Assembly: GCF_043196875.1 (NCBI RefSeq)
Contig: NZ_JBEBMX010000002.1
Coordinates: forward strand, 1-64,000
Length of the DNA stretch: 64,000 bases
Direction of reading: 5' to 3'
DNA from: Saccharospirillum sp043196875
GTDB taxonomy: Bacteria > Pseudomonadota > Gammaproteobacteria > Pseudomonadales > Natronospirillaceae
The position numbers were made by a program, and so were the translations under genes. Shown here piece by piece: positions 1-8,699 of the stretch (position 1 is the first letter of the stretch; every line of letters starts with the position of its first letter). Under the pieces are notes generated by a model, which saw nothing but the letters and a program-made list of their open reading frames with translations, had not been told where the DNA came from and ran no database searches.

Positions 1-476
1 TGCAGATCGAGCGTAATCACCAACGCCGAACAACCCGCAGCTTTAGCGCGGTCGATTAACCGGCCGATAAAGTCGCGGTCGCGCATCACATAGAGCTGAA
101 ACCAGAACGGCTTTTCAGTATGGGCGGCGATGTCTTCAATCGAGCAGATACTCATCGTCGACAGCGTAAAAGGTACACCAAACTGTTCGGCCGCTTTGGC
201 GGCTTTAATTTCGCCATCGGCCCACTGCATACCGGTTAACCCAGTCGGCGCCAGCGCCACCGGCATGGCGACCTTCTGGCCGATCATGGTGGTGGCGGTG
301 GAGCGGTTGGTCATATCGACGGCGACGCGTTGGCGGAATTTCAGTTTATTAAAATCCGTTTCATTGGCGCGGTAGGTCGATTCGGTCCAGGAGCCGGAAT
401 CGGCGTAGTCATAAAACATACGCGGCACGCGGCGGCGGGCGAGTTGCTGGTAGTCGTGAATATCGCAGGGCTTCAT
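1..476 (-). CDS. lldD: FMN-dependent L-lactate dehydrogenase (partial, N-terminal 158 residues)
   Basis: FMN-dependent alpha-hydroxy-acid dehydrogenase that oxidises L-lactate to pyruvate and passes electrons to the respiratory chain. The visible part begins MKPCDIHDYQQLARRRVP, has the FYDYADSG motif with the conserved active-site Tyr24, the FMN-binding strand PVALAPTG (residues 72-79) and the WFQLY strand (125-129). The C-terminal catalytic His/Arg region lies outside the window. The start is an ATG at 476 preceded by GGGAGA. It lies downstream of rhaD and rhaI on the same strand, where L-lactate made from rhamnose would be its substrate. Other hydroxy acids such as glycolate or mandelate cannot be excluded from the N-terminus alone; the rhamnose context favours L-lactate. 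Confidence 0.85.
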   Translation of the reverse strand, partial: MKPCDIHDYQQLARRRVPRMFYDYADSGSWTESTYRANETDFNKLKFRQRVAVDMTNRSTATTMIGQKVAMPVALAPTGLTGMQWADGEIKAAKAAEQFGVPFTLSTMSICSIEDIAAHTEKPFWFQLYVMRDRDFIGRLIDRAKAAGCSALVITLDL

Positions 477-490
477 TGTTATTGTCTCCC

Positions 491-515
491 AAAAAAAGAC
501 CGCCCGCAGGCGGTC
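491..515 (-). terminator. Intrinsic terminator between rhaI and lldD
   Basis: On the minus strand a 7-bp stem GACCGCC/GGCGGTC with a 4-base loop is followed directly by seven T. It lies 28 bases after the rhaI stop. The T-run is immediately followed by GGGAGA, the lldD ribosome-binding site, so lldD must be transcribed through it or from a start inside it. Confidence 0.85.
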
Positions 516-543
516 AAGAATTGCGATGAAAAGTCGCGCTTGC

Positions 544-1839
544 TTAAACGATGCCAGAGCCGGAACGGCTGGCGTCTACCGGACGTTGTTCAGCACAAGC
601 CTGGCGATAACCACTGGCGCGGTAGCTGGCAATCGGGTCGATGGCGCCGCCGGCATTTTTACGTGCATGCTGCAGGATTGGCTCGACGTCCAGATTGAAA
701 GCAGCCTTCAAGGTTGCTTGCGCCATCAGCGCATCGTTGGTGCGTTGATATTCCGCCAACGCTTCGCGATCGACTAGCGATGCTTTAACGAAAGCACGCT
801 GCACTTCACCAGCGCTGTAGATCAGGCTTTCAATCGGGTCGGTGACATTGTGCGATTGATCGAGCATGTAAAACGGCGCGAAAGTTTTGTCGTTACGCTG
901 AATATCGACCAGTTCGTTGAACACCAGGAACAGTTGATAGGGATCGATGGAGCCGGAATCCAGATCGTCGTCGCCGTATTTGCTGTCGTTGAAATGGAAG
1001 CCGCCGAGTTTGCCGAACTGGGCCAGGCGGGCGACGATCATTTCGATGTTGACGTTCGGTGCGTGGTGGCCGAGATCGACCAGGCACAGACAGCGCTCGC
1101 CGGTTTCTTTCGCCGCCAGATAGTTTGAACCCCAGTCCTGAATAACGGTGGAGTAAAACGCCGGCTCGAACATTTTGTGTTCGATCAACATGTTCCAGTC
1201 GTCCGGCAGCGCGCTGTAGATTTTTTTAGCGCTGTCCAGATAGCGCCCAAAGCTGTCGGAAAAATGTTGCTGGCCGGGGAAGTTGGAGCCGTCGCCGATC
1301 CACACCGTCAGCGCTTTCGAGCCCAGTTGTTTGCCCAGTTCAATTACTTCGATGTTGTGCTCTATCGCCTGTTGGCGGGTGGCGTCATCGGCGTGCGTCA
1401 GGCTGCCGTATTTATACGAGTGCTTTTGATCGGCCTGATCCTGAAAGGTGTTGGAGTTCATCGCATCGAAACCCAGACCGCGCGCTATGGCGTAGTCGCG
1501 CAGTTCGCTGGCATCGCTGGGTTTGTCCCAGGGAATGTGCAGTGAGACGCGTGGTGTCAGCGTGCCCAGTTGCTGGATAACGGCGCAGTCGTCGAGTTTC
1601 TCGAAGATGTTGCGCGGCTCGCCCAGGCCCGGAAAACGCGCGAAACGCGTGCCGCCGGTACCCACACCCCAGGAGGGCAGGGCCACTTCCAGTTGCTGTG
1701 CCAGCTTTGTTACGGCGTCGATTTGCACACCACGCCGGGCGAGTTTTTCGCCCAGCGCCTGGTAGTCGCTGTTCAGGTTTGCCGAGCGTTGATCGTTGTC
1801 GGTCTGGATTTGGTCAGCGGAAATCATTGTTGTTGTCAT
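544..1839 (-). CDS. rhaI: L-rhamnose isomerase (Pseudomonas stutzeri type)
   Basis: Converts L-rhamnose to L-rhamnulose in the cytoplasm, the first step of the pathway. The 431-residue product matches the length and layout of the P. stutzeri/rhizobial RhaI family rather than E. coli RhaA. It is a TIM barrel with a metal site whose likely ligands are visible: E220 in MLIEHK, D255 and H258 in LVDLGHH, H282 in GGFHFND and D290 in the acidic KYGDDDLD segment. The start is an ATG at 1839 with AGGTAAG upstream. It follows rhaD by 63 bases on the same strand. This isomerase family is promiscuous (D-allose, D-psicose, L-lyxose in characterised members), but the neighbours make rhamnose the clear physiological substrate. 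Confidence 0.93.
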   Translation of the reverse strand: MTTTMISADQIQTDNDQRSANLNSDYQALGEKLARRGVQIDAVTKLAQQLEVALPSWGVGTGGTRFARFPGLGEPRNIFEKLDDCAVIQQLGTLTPRVSLHIPWDKPSDASELRDYAIARGLGFDAMNSNTFQDQADQKHSYKYGSLTHADDATRQQAIEHNIEVIELGKQLGSKALTVWIGDGSNFPGQQHFSDSFGRYLDSAKKIYSALPDDWNMLIEHKMFEPAFYSTVIQDWGSNYLAAKETGERCLCLVDLGHHAPNVNIEMIVARLAQFGKLGGFHFNDSKYGDDDLDSGSIDPYQLFLVFNELVDIQRNDKTFAPFYMLDQSHNVTDPIESLIYSAGEVQRAFVKASLVDREALAEYQRTNDALMAQATLKAAFNLDVEPILQHARKNAGGAIDPIASYRASGYRQACAEQRPVDASRSGSGIV

Positions 1840-1902
1840 GCTGCTTACCTGTGATTTTGTTGTGGCTTTTATCGCAATTTTTTTAAAGCTTAAAAGACGG
1901 TT

Positions 1903-4002
1903 TTAACGCGTAAAGGACGGCGCGTGGCCGGCATCGACATTCAAAATGTTGCCGGTCGATTTGGCTGAGGCATCGCTGACGAAGAAGTAGATCGCTTCGG
2001 CGATGTCTTCGGGCAGAACGTTCAGCTTCAGCAAGCTGCGCTGGCGATAATGGTCTTCCAGTTCATCGGTACTCAGATCGTAAGCGCTGGCGCGTTCTTC
2101 CTTCCACTTGCCGGTCCAGATTTTTGAACCGCGCAATACCGCGTCCGGGTTGACCACATTGGCACGAATACCGAGTGGCGCACCTTCCAATGCGACACTG
2201 CGCGCGAGCTGAATTTCGGCGGCTTTGGCGGTGCAATAAGCCGCGGCATTGGCGGAAGCAACCAAGCCATTTTTGCTGGCGACGAAAACGATATTGCCGC
2301 CCATTTTTTGCTGCTTGAGCACCTTGAAGGTTTCGCGTGTGACCAGAAAATAACCGGTCGATAGAATTGCCTGGTTGCGGTTCCACAGCTCCAGGCTGGT
2401 TTCATCCAGCGGGGCCGAGGACGCAATGCCGGCGTTCGAGACCAGTATATCGGCACCGCCGAAGGCGACACAGGCGTGGGCCAGCGCCGCTTCAACCTGG
2501 CTTTCATCGGTCACGTCCATGCGGCAAATCGAGACGTTATCTTTGCCAAATTGCTGAGCCAGTTGCGCCTGAGCGTTTTGCAGACTTTCGGCGTCGATAT
2601 CGAGCAACACGGTGCAGGCGCCTTCGTTCATTAATCGAGCCGCCGTGGCCTGACCGATACCACCCGCGCCGCCGGTAACAATGGCGATGCGGCCGGCCAA
2701 TGCCTTCGGCTTGGGCATGCGCTGCAGCTTGGCTTCTTCGAGCAGCCAGTATTCGATGTCGAAAGCTTCCTGCTCGGGCAGGCCCATGTATTCGCTGACG
2801 CCGGCAGCGCCACGCATGACGTTGATGGCGTTGATGTAGAACTCGCCGGCGATGCGCGCCGTGGCTTTGTCTTTGGCGAAGGTCAGCATACCGACGCCCG
2901 GTACCAGATAGACCACCGGGTTGGAGTCGCGCATGGCCGGGCTGTTGTCGCGCTTGCAGCGCTCGTAATAGGCGGCGTAGTCGCGGTTGTAGTCGGCCAG
3001 TTGATCGTCGAGACCGGCGATAACGGCATCGAGGTTGTCTTTGCTCGGGTCGAAGTTGACCACCAAAGGTTTGATCTTGGTGCGCAGGAAATGATCCGGG
3101 CAGGAAGTGCCCAGTTCGGCCAGCGCTTTCAGGTCGTTGGAGTTGACGAATTCCAGCACCTCGGGGGCGTCGTTAAAGTGGCCAATCTGACGTTGCTTGG
3201 CGCTGGTTTTGCCGCGGATCACCGGCATCAATTTGGCGGCGATATCACGGCGTTTGGTTTCATCCAGGCTGTCGAAACGCGCACCGGAAAACGCCGCCTT
3301 GCCGGCCAGTTTTTCATCCAGCCAGGCTTGTGCTTTGTTGATCATTTCCAACGAGGTTTCATAGCATTCTTTAGCGCTGTCACCCCAGGTGAACAGGCCA
3401 TGCGCTTCGAGTAATACGCCTTTCAGGTGCGGATTTTCGAGGGCAATTTTTTCCAGTTCCAGACCCAGCTGAAAACCGGGGCGGCGCCACGGCAGCCAGC
3501 CGATGTCCTGGCCGTAAATCACTTCGGTCAGTTCGCGACTGTTCTTGGCGGCAGCGATGGCGATGACCGCATCGGGATGCAGGTGGTCGACGTGCGCATA
3601 AGGCAAATAGGCATGCAGCGGGGTGTCGATGCTGGCGGCGCGGCTGTTCAGGTTAAAGGTGCAGTGTGGCAGGTAGCCGACCATTTCGTCTTCAAACTCT
3701 TCACCTTTATAGAACTGCTTCAGTGTTTCCAGCTTATCGAGATAAAGCGTTGAGAAACCATCCAGGCCCATGCTGCCAATATCGCCCCCCGATCCTTTGA
3801 CCCAGAGCACACGGACATCTTCGCCAGTCAGCGGGTCGGGCTGAACGATCTTGGCGGAAGTGTTGCCACCGCCGTAGTTGGTAACGCGCATGTCAGCGCC
3901 GAGCAGATTTGAGCGATATTGCAAACATTCGGCTGCTGACAGGGTTTTGGCCTTGGCATCATCCCAGTTATTGGGAATCTGATTGGCAGGCTGCGTGGGC
4001 AT
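1903..4002 (-). CDS. rhaD: Bifunctional rhamnulose-1-phosphate aldolase / L-lactaldehyde dehydrogenase
   Basis: A 699-residue fusion. Residues about 1-400 are a class II aldolase domain with GGGNTSAK (44-51) and the metal-binding HVDHLH (137-142); it cleaves rhamnulose-1-phosphate to DHAP and L-lactaldehyde. Residues about 435-699 are a short-chain dehydrogenase with TGGAGGIG (443-450), NAG (523-525) and catalytic Y589/K593, which oxidises lactaldehyde to L-lactate with NAD+. The chosen start MPTQPANQ (ATG at 4002) has AGAGG six bases upstream; an in-frame extension to 4092 adds a low-complexity lead with no RBS. It is divergent from rhaR and is the first gene of rhaD-rhaI-lldD. The fusion avoids releasing toxic lactaldehyde (inference). 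Confidence 0.93.
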   Translation of the reverse strand: MPTQPANQIPNNWDDAKAKTLSAAECLQYRSNLLGADMRVTNYGGGNTSAKIVQPDPLTGEDVRVLWVKGSGGDIGSMGLDGFSTLYLDKLETLKQFYKGEEFEDEMVGYLPHCTFNLNSRAASIDTPLHAYLPYAHVDHLHPDAVIAIAAAKNSRELTEVIYGQDIGWLPWRRPGFQLGLELEKIALENPHLKGVLLEAHGLFTWGDSAKECYETSLEMINKAQAWLDEKLAGKAAFSGARFDSLDETKRRDIAAKLMPVIRGKTSAKQRQIGHFNDAPEVLEFVNSNDLKALAELGTSCPDHFLRTKIKPLVVNFDPSKDNLDAVIAGLDDQLADYNRDYAAYYERCKRDNSPAMRDSNPVVYLVPGVGMLTFAKDKATARIAGEFYINAINVMRGAAGVSEYMGLPEQEAFDIEYWLLEEAKLQRMPKPKALAGRIAIVTGGAGGIGQATAARLMNEGACTVLLDIDAESLQNAQAQLAQQFGKDNVSICRMDVTDESQVEAALAHACVAFGGADILVSNAGIASSAPLDETSLELWNRNQAILSTGYFLVTRETFKVLKQQKMGGNIVFVASKNGLVASANAAAYCTAKAAEIQLARSVALEGAPLGIRANVVNPDAVLRGSKIWTGKWKEERASAYDLSTDELEDHYRQRSLLKLNVLPEDIAEAIYFFVSDASAKSTGNILNVDAGHAPSFTR

Positions 4003-4144
4003 CGAGGCACCTCTGTTGTTATTGGGACAGCCTTGTTTCTGCGCGGGTATAGCCGCTTGTGACGCGGCTTTCAGGCCCGTACAGGCTGTCATCTTTGGTT
4101 AAAATAGCTCAGACTGCGCATACAGCTGATCGAATTTGACAGAA

Positions 4145-4173
4145 AGTATTAATCCGAGCCCTGAAACTGTCAA
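4145..4173 (-). promoter_or_regulatory. Candidate sigma-70 promoter for rhaD-rhaI
   Basis: On the minus strand a consensus -35 TTGACA (4173-4168) is followed by 17 bases and then AATACT (4150-4145), 4 of 6 matches to the -10 consensus. It would start transcription about 135 bases before rhaD, inside the divergent rhaD/rhaR spacer, where RhaR would be expected to act. No clear RhaR operator was recognised. Confidence 0.45.
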
Positions 4174-4246
4174 TACCAATCAAAAAACTTCAAAAAGAGC
4201 TTGCGCGTGAGCGATTGTGAAATATAGTGACGAGTGAGGACAGCCG

Positions 4247-5044
4247 ATGCACGAAGTTGAACGCCACCGGATCATTCTGGCGGAAGTTGAAGAAAAACCC
4301 ATCGCCACCCTGGGTTATCTGGTGGAATTGCTGGGCGCTTCGGAAGCCACCGTCAGGCGGGACATCAATGAACTGCACCGGCAAGGAAAGCTGAAAAAGG
4401 TCCGTGGTGGGGCGGAGGCATTGCATCCGCCAGCCAACACGTCCCTGGTCGGTCGGCCTTACTCGGTTAATCAGATGATTAACGCTAAGGCCAAGCGTGC
4501 CATAGCGCGCGCAGCGGTAGACCTGCTCGAAGACGGGACGTCGGTCACCATCAGTGGCGGCACGACGACCAACTTTATGGCGGAGTTTATGCGCACGCGC
4601 AAATTGCAGGTGCTGACCAATTCGTTCGTGATGGCCGAGCAGTTGGTGAAACGCAGCAAGTGTGTCGTGACCTTGCCCGGTGGCAGTGTCTACCGCGAGC
4701 AAAACATCATTCTGAGCCCGTTTCCGAATGATGTGTCGAGTCGCTTCTACGCTTCGATGCTGTTTATCGGTGCTCAGGGCGTCGGTCCTCAGGGGGTGAT
4801 GGAAGCAGACCCCCAGATTGTGCAAGCGGTGATGAAATTGATGGACCAGGCCGACCAACGTGTGTTGTTGATCGACTCCAGCAAATTTGAGAATCGCAGC
4901 AATCTGATTGTCTGCCCACTGTCACGCGTCGATATCGTTATCACCGATGACGGCATCGACCCCAAAAGTCGCAAGATGATTGAAGACGCTGGTTGCCAGC
5001 TGACAATTGTCAATAAAAATGCCGATACGGCCGACCCCGACTGA
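4247..5044 (+). CDS. rhaR: DeoR-family regulator of the rhamnose cluster
   Basis: A 265-residue DeoR-type repressor. Residues 1-57 form the winged helix with the recognition segment SEATVRRDINELHRQG and the usual KKVRGGA end. The rest is the sugar-phosphate-sensing domain, including SGGTTTNFMAE and LIDSSKFENRS. DeoR regulators in rhizobial rhamnose clusters stand in the same place and control the rha operons; the effector is usually a phosphorylated pathway intermediate. The start is an ATG at 4247 following GAGTGAGGA. It is the first gene of the rightward rhaR-S-T-P-Q-U-K unit, with 55 bases to rhaS. Confidence 0.88.
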   Translation: MHEVERHRIILAEVEEKPIATLGYLVELLGASEATVRRDINELHRQGKLKKVRGGAEALHPPANTSLVGRPYSVNQMINAKAKRAIARAAVDLLEDGTSVTISGGTTTNFMAEFMRTRKLQVLTNSFVMAEQLVKRSKCVVTLPGGSVYREQNIILSPFPNDVSSRFYASMLFIGAQGVGPQGVMEADPQIVQAVMKLMDQADQRVLLIDSSKFENRSNLIVCPLSRVDIVITDDGIDPKSRKMIEDAGCQLTIVNKNADTADPD

Positions 5045-5099
5045 CCGCTGAGTTCCAGCACAAAGCGGCGGGGTAAAACAACAATAATTGGAGAACAAG

Positions 5100-6095
5100 A
5101 TGTGTAAGAAACTTTTCGCAGCCGCTGCTGCGGTCTTGTCTATTGCCCTGATGTCACCCGCTCACGCTGAAGACGATGTGCGCATTGCCCTGGTGGTAAA
5201 AGCCCTCGGTATTGGTTTCTTCGAAGCTGCCAATGAAGGCGCTCAGGAAGCCGCCGCAGAACTCGGTAATGTAGAAATCATCTACACCGGCCCGACCACC
5301 ACCACCGCCGAAGGCCAGATCGAAGTGATCAGTTCACTGATCGCCCAGCGCGTTGATGCCATTGCTGTTTCTGCCAACGATCAGGACGCTCTGGTGCCGA
5401 TTCTCAAACGCGCCCAGCAGCGCGGCATTAAAGTCATTTCCTGGGATTCTGGTGTTGCCCCGGAAGGTCGCTCCATTCACCTGAATCCGTCCAGCAACGA
5501 ACTGATCGGTCGCATGAATGTGAAACTGGCCGCCGATGCTCTGGAAGCCAAGGGCGTCAGTTCTGGCGAGATGGCGATCCTGAGTGCAACGCCGACCTCG
5601 ACCAACCAGAACATCTGGATCGAGGAAATGCAAAATGCGCTGCCGGAATTTTCCCAGCTGGAATTGGTCGATACCGTCTACGGTGACGACCTGGCCGATA
5701 AAAGCTATCGCGAAGCGGTCGCTTTGATGCGCAACCATCCGAACCTGGATGTCATCGTGGCTCCAACCACCGTGGGTATTCTGGCTGCCGCTCAGGCAGT
5801 GAGCGATGAAGACCGCATCGGTGAGGTTTATGTCACCGGTCTCGGTTTGCCGTCTGAATTGGCGGGCCACGTTGAAAGCGGTGCCATCCATAATTTCGCC
5901 ATCTGGAACCCGATCGATCTGGGCTACGCCGCCACCATGATTGCCTACAACCTGGTTCAGGGCGACGTCAACGAAAACTACGTTGAGATGGGACGTATGG
6001 GCCTTGCCGAACTGGACGAAGATGGCAATGCCGCTATGTCCGATCCGTTCGTCTATGACGCTTCCAATGTGGCGGATTTCGCAGACATTTTCTAA
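5100..6095 (+). CDS. rhaS: Rhamnose ABC transporter, periplasmic binding protein
   Basis: Periplasmic sugar-binding protein of the ribose/LsrB type (Peripla_BP_4), delivering L-rhamnose to RhaT-PQ. It has an N-terminal signal peptide (KKLFAAAAAVLSIALMSPAHA) and then the first beta strand DVRIALVVKALGIGFFEAAN. The start is an ATG at 5100 with GGAG seven bases upstream; a TTG twelve bases earlier (5088) in the same frame lies on that RBS and is unlikely. Downstream are two strong hairpins before the ATPase gene, which probably help keep this transcript segment abundant. Specificity for rhamnose is inferred from the operon. Confidence 0.9.
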   Translation: MCKKLFAAAAAVLSIALMSPAHAEDDVRIALVVKALGIGFFEAANEGAQEAAAELGNVEIIYTGPTTTTAEGQIEVISSLIAQRVDAIAVSANDQDALVPILKRAQQRGIKVISWDSGVAPEGRSIHLNPSSNELIGRMNVKLAADALEAKGVSSGEMAILSATPTSTNQNIWIEEMQNALPEFSQLELVDTVYGDDLADKSYREAVALMRNHPNLDVIVAPTTVGILAAAQAVSDEDRIGEVYVTGLGLPSELAGHVESGAIHNFAIWNPIDLGYAATMIAYNLVQGDVNENYVEMGRMGLAELDEDGNAAMSDPFVYDASNVADFADIF

Positions 6096-6096
6096 G

Positions 6097-6154
6097 CGGA
6101 AAATCTGCAAATTTTCCGTGAGAAAGAAGCAACGGGTGTCCAAATGGGCACCCG
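6097..6154 (+). other. Two consecutive RNA hairpins between rhaS and rhaT
   Basis: First hairpin: CGGAAAAT (6097-6104), 6-base loop, ATTTTCCG (6111-6118). Second: CGGGTGTCC (6133-6141), loop AAAT, GGGCACCCG (6146-6154), with one G-U pair. Neither has a U-tract. In ABC sugar operons such elements after the binding-protein gene commonly protect its mRNA from 3' decay or partly attenuate transcription; that role is inferred here. Confidence 0.7.
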
Positions 6155-6187
6155 AATACAGTCGGTTCAACAATAAAGATAACGACC

Positions 6188-7693
6188 ATGACAACGAATT
6201 CAGCAGTATTGTCGCTGCGCGATGTCAGCAAGGTATTTCCTGGCGTCAAAGCGCTCGATAACGTCAAGCTCGATCTGTATCCGGGCGAAGTGACCGCCCT
6301 GGTTGGTGAAAACGGCGCCGGCAAATCCACTCTGGTAAAAACCCTGACCGGCATCTATCAGCCGGACGGCGGCGAGCTGTACTGGAAGGGTGAGCATGTC
6401 GAAATCAGCGATCCGGAAGTCGCGCTGCAACTGGGTATTACCGCCATCCACCAGGAAACCGTGTTGTTCGATGAACTCTCGGTGGCGGAAAATATTTTCG
6501 CCGGCAACTACATAACGCGTGGGCCGCTGCGTCGTCTCGACTGGCCGGCCATGTATCAGCGCAGCCGTGAGATTCTCGCCGACATTGATGCGCCGTTGGA
6601 CCCAAAAGCTCAGTTAAAAGGTTTGAGCATTGGTCAGAAGCATATGGTTGCTATTGCCCGCGCTTTATCGGTCGATGCGCAGGTGGTGATTCTCGATGAA
6701 CCGACGGCGGCGCTGTCGCACCATGAAATTGAAGAGTTGTACGGCATCGTCGAGCGGCTGAAAAAATCCGGCAAGGCGATTCTGTTTATCAGTCATAAGT
6801 TCGATGAAATTTTTACCATCGCCGATCGCTATGTCGTTTACCGCGATGGCAATTTTGTCGGCGAAGGTTTGATCAGCAACGTCAACGAAACCGAGCTGGT
6901 GGAAATGATGGTGGCGCGCAGCGTCAGTGAAACCTTTCCCAAGCAGACGGTCGAAATTGGTGAGCCGGTAATGACGGTCAGCCACCTCAATCACCCAACC
7001 GAATTCGCCGATATTAATTTCGAAGTGCGTGCTGGCGAGATTCTGGGTTTCTATGGCCTGGTCGGTTCCGGCCGGACTGAAATCATGCAGGCGCTTTATG
7101 GTTTGTCGAAAGCCGCCACCGGCGAAGTGCTTATCGAGGGCAAGACCACTCAGATTCGTTCACCGGCCGACGCCATCGCCAGTGGCCTGGTCTATGTGCC
7201 GGAAGAACGCCAACAACAGGGCGCCATTCTCGATCTGCCGATTTTTCAGAACATCTCTCTGCCACAATTAAGCAAGCTGAACCCCAAGGGCGTATTGAAC
7301 GAGGCGCGCGAATACGAACTGGCGCGCGCTTATGGCGAACGCTTAAAAGTCAAAACTTCCAGCTGGGATCAGAAGGTCTCCAACCTCTCGGGCGGCAATC
7401 AACAGAAAGTTGTGATCGGCAAATGGTTGGCGACGCAACCCAAGGTGATCATTCTCGATGAACCGACCAAGGGCATCGATATTGGGTCAAAGGCAGCGGT
7501 GCATCGCTTTATGTCTGAACTCGTCGAAGACGGCCTAGCGGTGATCATGGTCAGTTCTGAACTGCCGGAAGTGCTGGGCATGGCCGATCGCATCATGGTG
7601 ATGCACGAAGGCTTGATGGTGCGTGAATTCAGTCGCGAAGACGCCACGGCCGAAGCTGTGGTCGCTGCTGCAACCGGAGGGCTGGCCGCATGA
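6188..7693 (+). CDS. rhaT: Rhamnose ABC transporter, duplicated ATP-binding protein
   Basis: A 501-residue sugar-type (RbsA/AraG class) ATPase with two nucleotide-binding domains. The first has Walker A GENGAGKST (40-48), a variant signature LSIGQKHM and Walker B VVILDEPT. The second has the degenerate Walker A GLVGSGRTE typical of this class, a canonical LSGGNQQK signature and VIILDEPTKGID. It powers import through RhaP and RhaQ on the cytoplasmic side of the membrane. The stop codon overlaps the rhaP start (ATGATG). Confidence 0.92.
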   Translation: MTTNSAVLSLRDVSKVFPGVKALDNVKLDLYPGEVTALVGENGAGKSTLVKTLTGIYQPDGGELYWKGEHVEISDPEVALQLGITAIHQETVLFDELSVAENIFAGNYITRGPLRRLDWPAMYQRSREILADIDAPLDPKAQLKGLSIGQKHMVAIARALSVDAQVVILDEPTAALSHHEIEELYGIVERLKKSGKAILFISHKFDEIFTIADRYVVYRDGNFVGEGLISNVNETELVEMMVARSVSETFPKQTVEIGEPVMTVSHLNHPTEFADINFEVRAGEILGFYGLVGSGRTEIMQALYGLSKAATGEVLIEGKTTQIRSPADAIASGLVYVPEERQQQGAILDLPIFQNISLPQLSKLNPKGVLNEAREYELARAYGERLKVKTSSWDQKVSNLSGGNQQKVVIGKWLATQPKVIILDEPTKGIDIGSKAAVHRFMSELVEDGLAVIMVSSELPEVLGMADRIMVMHEGLMVREFSREDATAEAVVAAATGGLAA

Positions 7694-8697
7694 TGTCCGC
7701 TATTTTGAAAAACCGTGAGCGCTTTTTGGCGTTGGTCATAGTGGTGCTGATTCTCGCCGTCGGCGTGATCACACCGGATTTTCTGTCGCTGACCAGTTTG
7801 GTTGGCACCTTCAACGACACCTCGATTTTGATGATTCTGGCTATGGGTCAGATGCTGGTTATTTTAACGCGCTGCATCGATCTGTCGGTCGCCGCCAACG
7901 TTGCTTTGACTGGCATGGCCGTGGGCATGATCAACGCCGCTTTTCCCGGTGTACCCATTCCGTTGCTGATGTTGTTTGCCTTGGCGATGGGCGCGGTGCT
8001 CGGTGCCATCAACGGCTTCTTTGTCTGGATTGTCGGCGTGCCGGCTATCGTAGTGACGCTTGGCACCATGAGCATCTATCGCGGCAGTGTGTTTTTACTG
8101 TCCGACGGCGCCTGGGTAAATGCTCACCAGATGAGTGAATCCTTTATCGACTTGCCGCGCCAGATCGTGCTCGGTCTGCCGATGATGAGTTGGATCGCCA
8201 TCGCCATCGTCGCGCTGCTGTTTTTTGCGACGCGCCACTGGCGCAGCGGTCGCGATTTCTTCACCGCCGGTGGTGACCCAACCGCGGCTTTTTACACCGG
8301 CGTCAACGTCGGCAAGGTGCAGTTCAAGGCCTTTGTGGTGTCCGGCACGCTGTCCGGTTTGTGTGGCTATTTATGGGTGTCGCGTTTTGCCGTTGCCTAT
8401 GTCGATGTTGCCAATGGCTTTGAGTTGCAGGTGGTGGCTGCCTGTGTGATCGGTGGCATCAGCATTATGGGTGGCATCGGCACGGTGATTGGCTGTGCGT
8501 TGGGTGCACTCTTTTTGGGTGTGATCAACAATGCGCTGCCGGTGATTGGTGTGTCGCCGTTCTGGCAGATGGCCATTTCCGGCGCGGTGATCATCGTCGC
8601 CGTGATCGCCAACTCCAGCGCTGAACGTCGTCAGGGCCGCATCATTTTGCGCAGCGCTGTGACCGCCCGCGGTGCGCAAAAAGTAGAGGCCGCCTGA
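7690..8697 (+). CDS. rhaP: Rhamnose ABC transporter permease 1
   Basis: A 335-residue inner-membrane permease of the BPD_transp_2 (RbsC-like) family with about eight to ten hydrophobic segments. It has the family hallmarks CIDLSVAANVALTGMA, GVPAIVVTLGTMSIYRG and, near the C-terminus, GGISIMGGIGTVIGCALGA. It overlaps rhaT by four bases, so the two are probably translationally coupled (an alternative ATG lies three bases later). With RhaQ it forms the heteromeric channel. Confidence 0.9.
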   Translation: MMSAILKNRERFLALVIVVLILAVGVITPDFLSLTSLVGTFNDTSILMILAMGQMLVILTRCIDLSVAANVALTGMAVGMINAAFPGVPIPLLMLFALAMGAVLGAINGFFVWIVGVPAIVVTLGTMSIYRGSVFLLSDGAWVNAHQMSESFIDLPRQIVLGLPMMSWIAIAIVALLFFATRHWRSGRDFFTAGGDPTAAFYTGVNVGKVQFKAFVVSGTLSGLCGYLWVSRFAVAYVDVANGFELQVVAACVIGGISIMGGIGTVIGCALGALFLGVINNALPVIGVSPFWQMAISGAVIIVAVIANSSAERRQGRIILRSAVTARGAQKVEAA

Positions 8698-8699
8698 TC

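Noticed and set aside
544..1839. Long open frames on the strand opposite rhaI and other GC-rich genes
   Set aside because: They mirror the codon pattern of the real gene, have no family features and no RBS.
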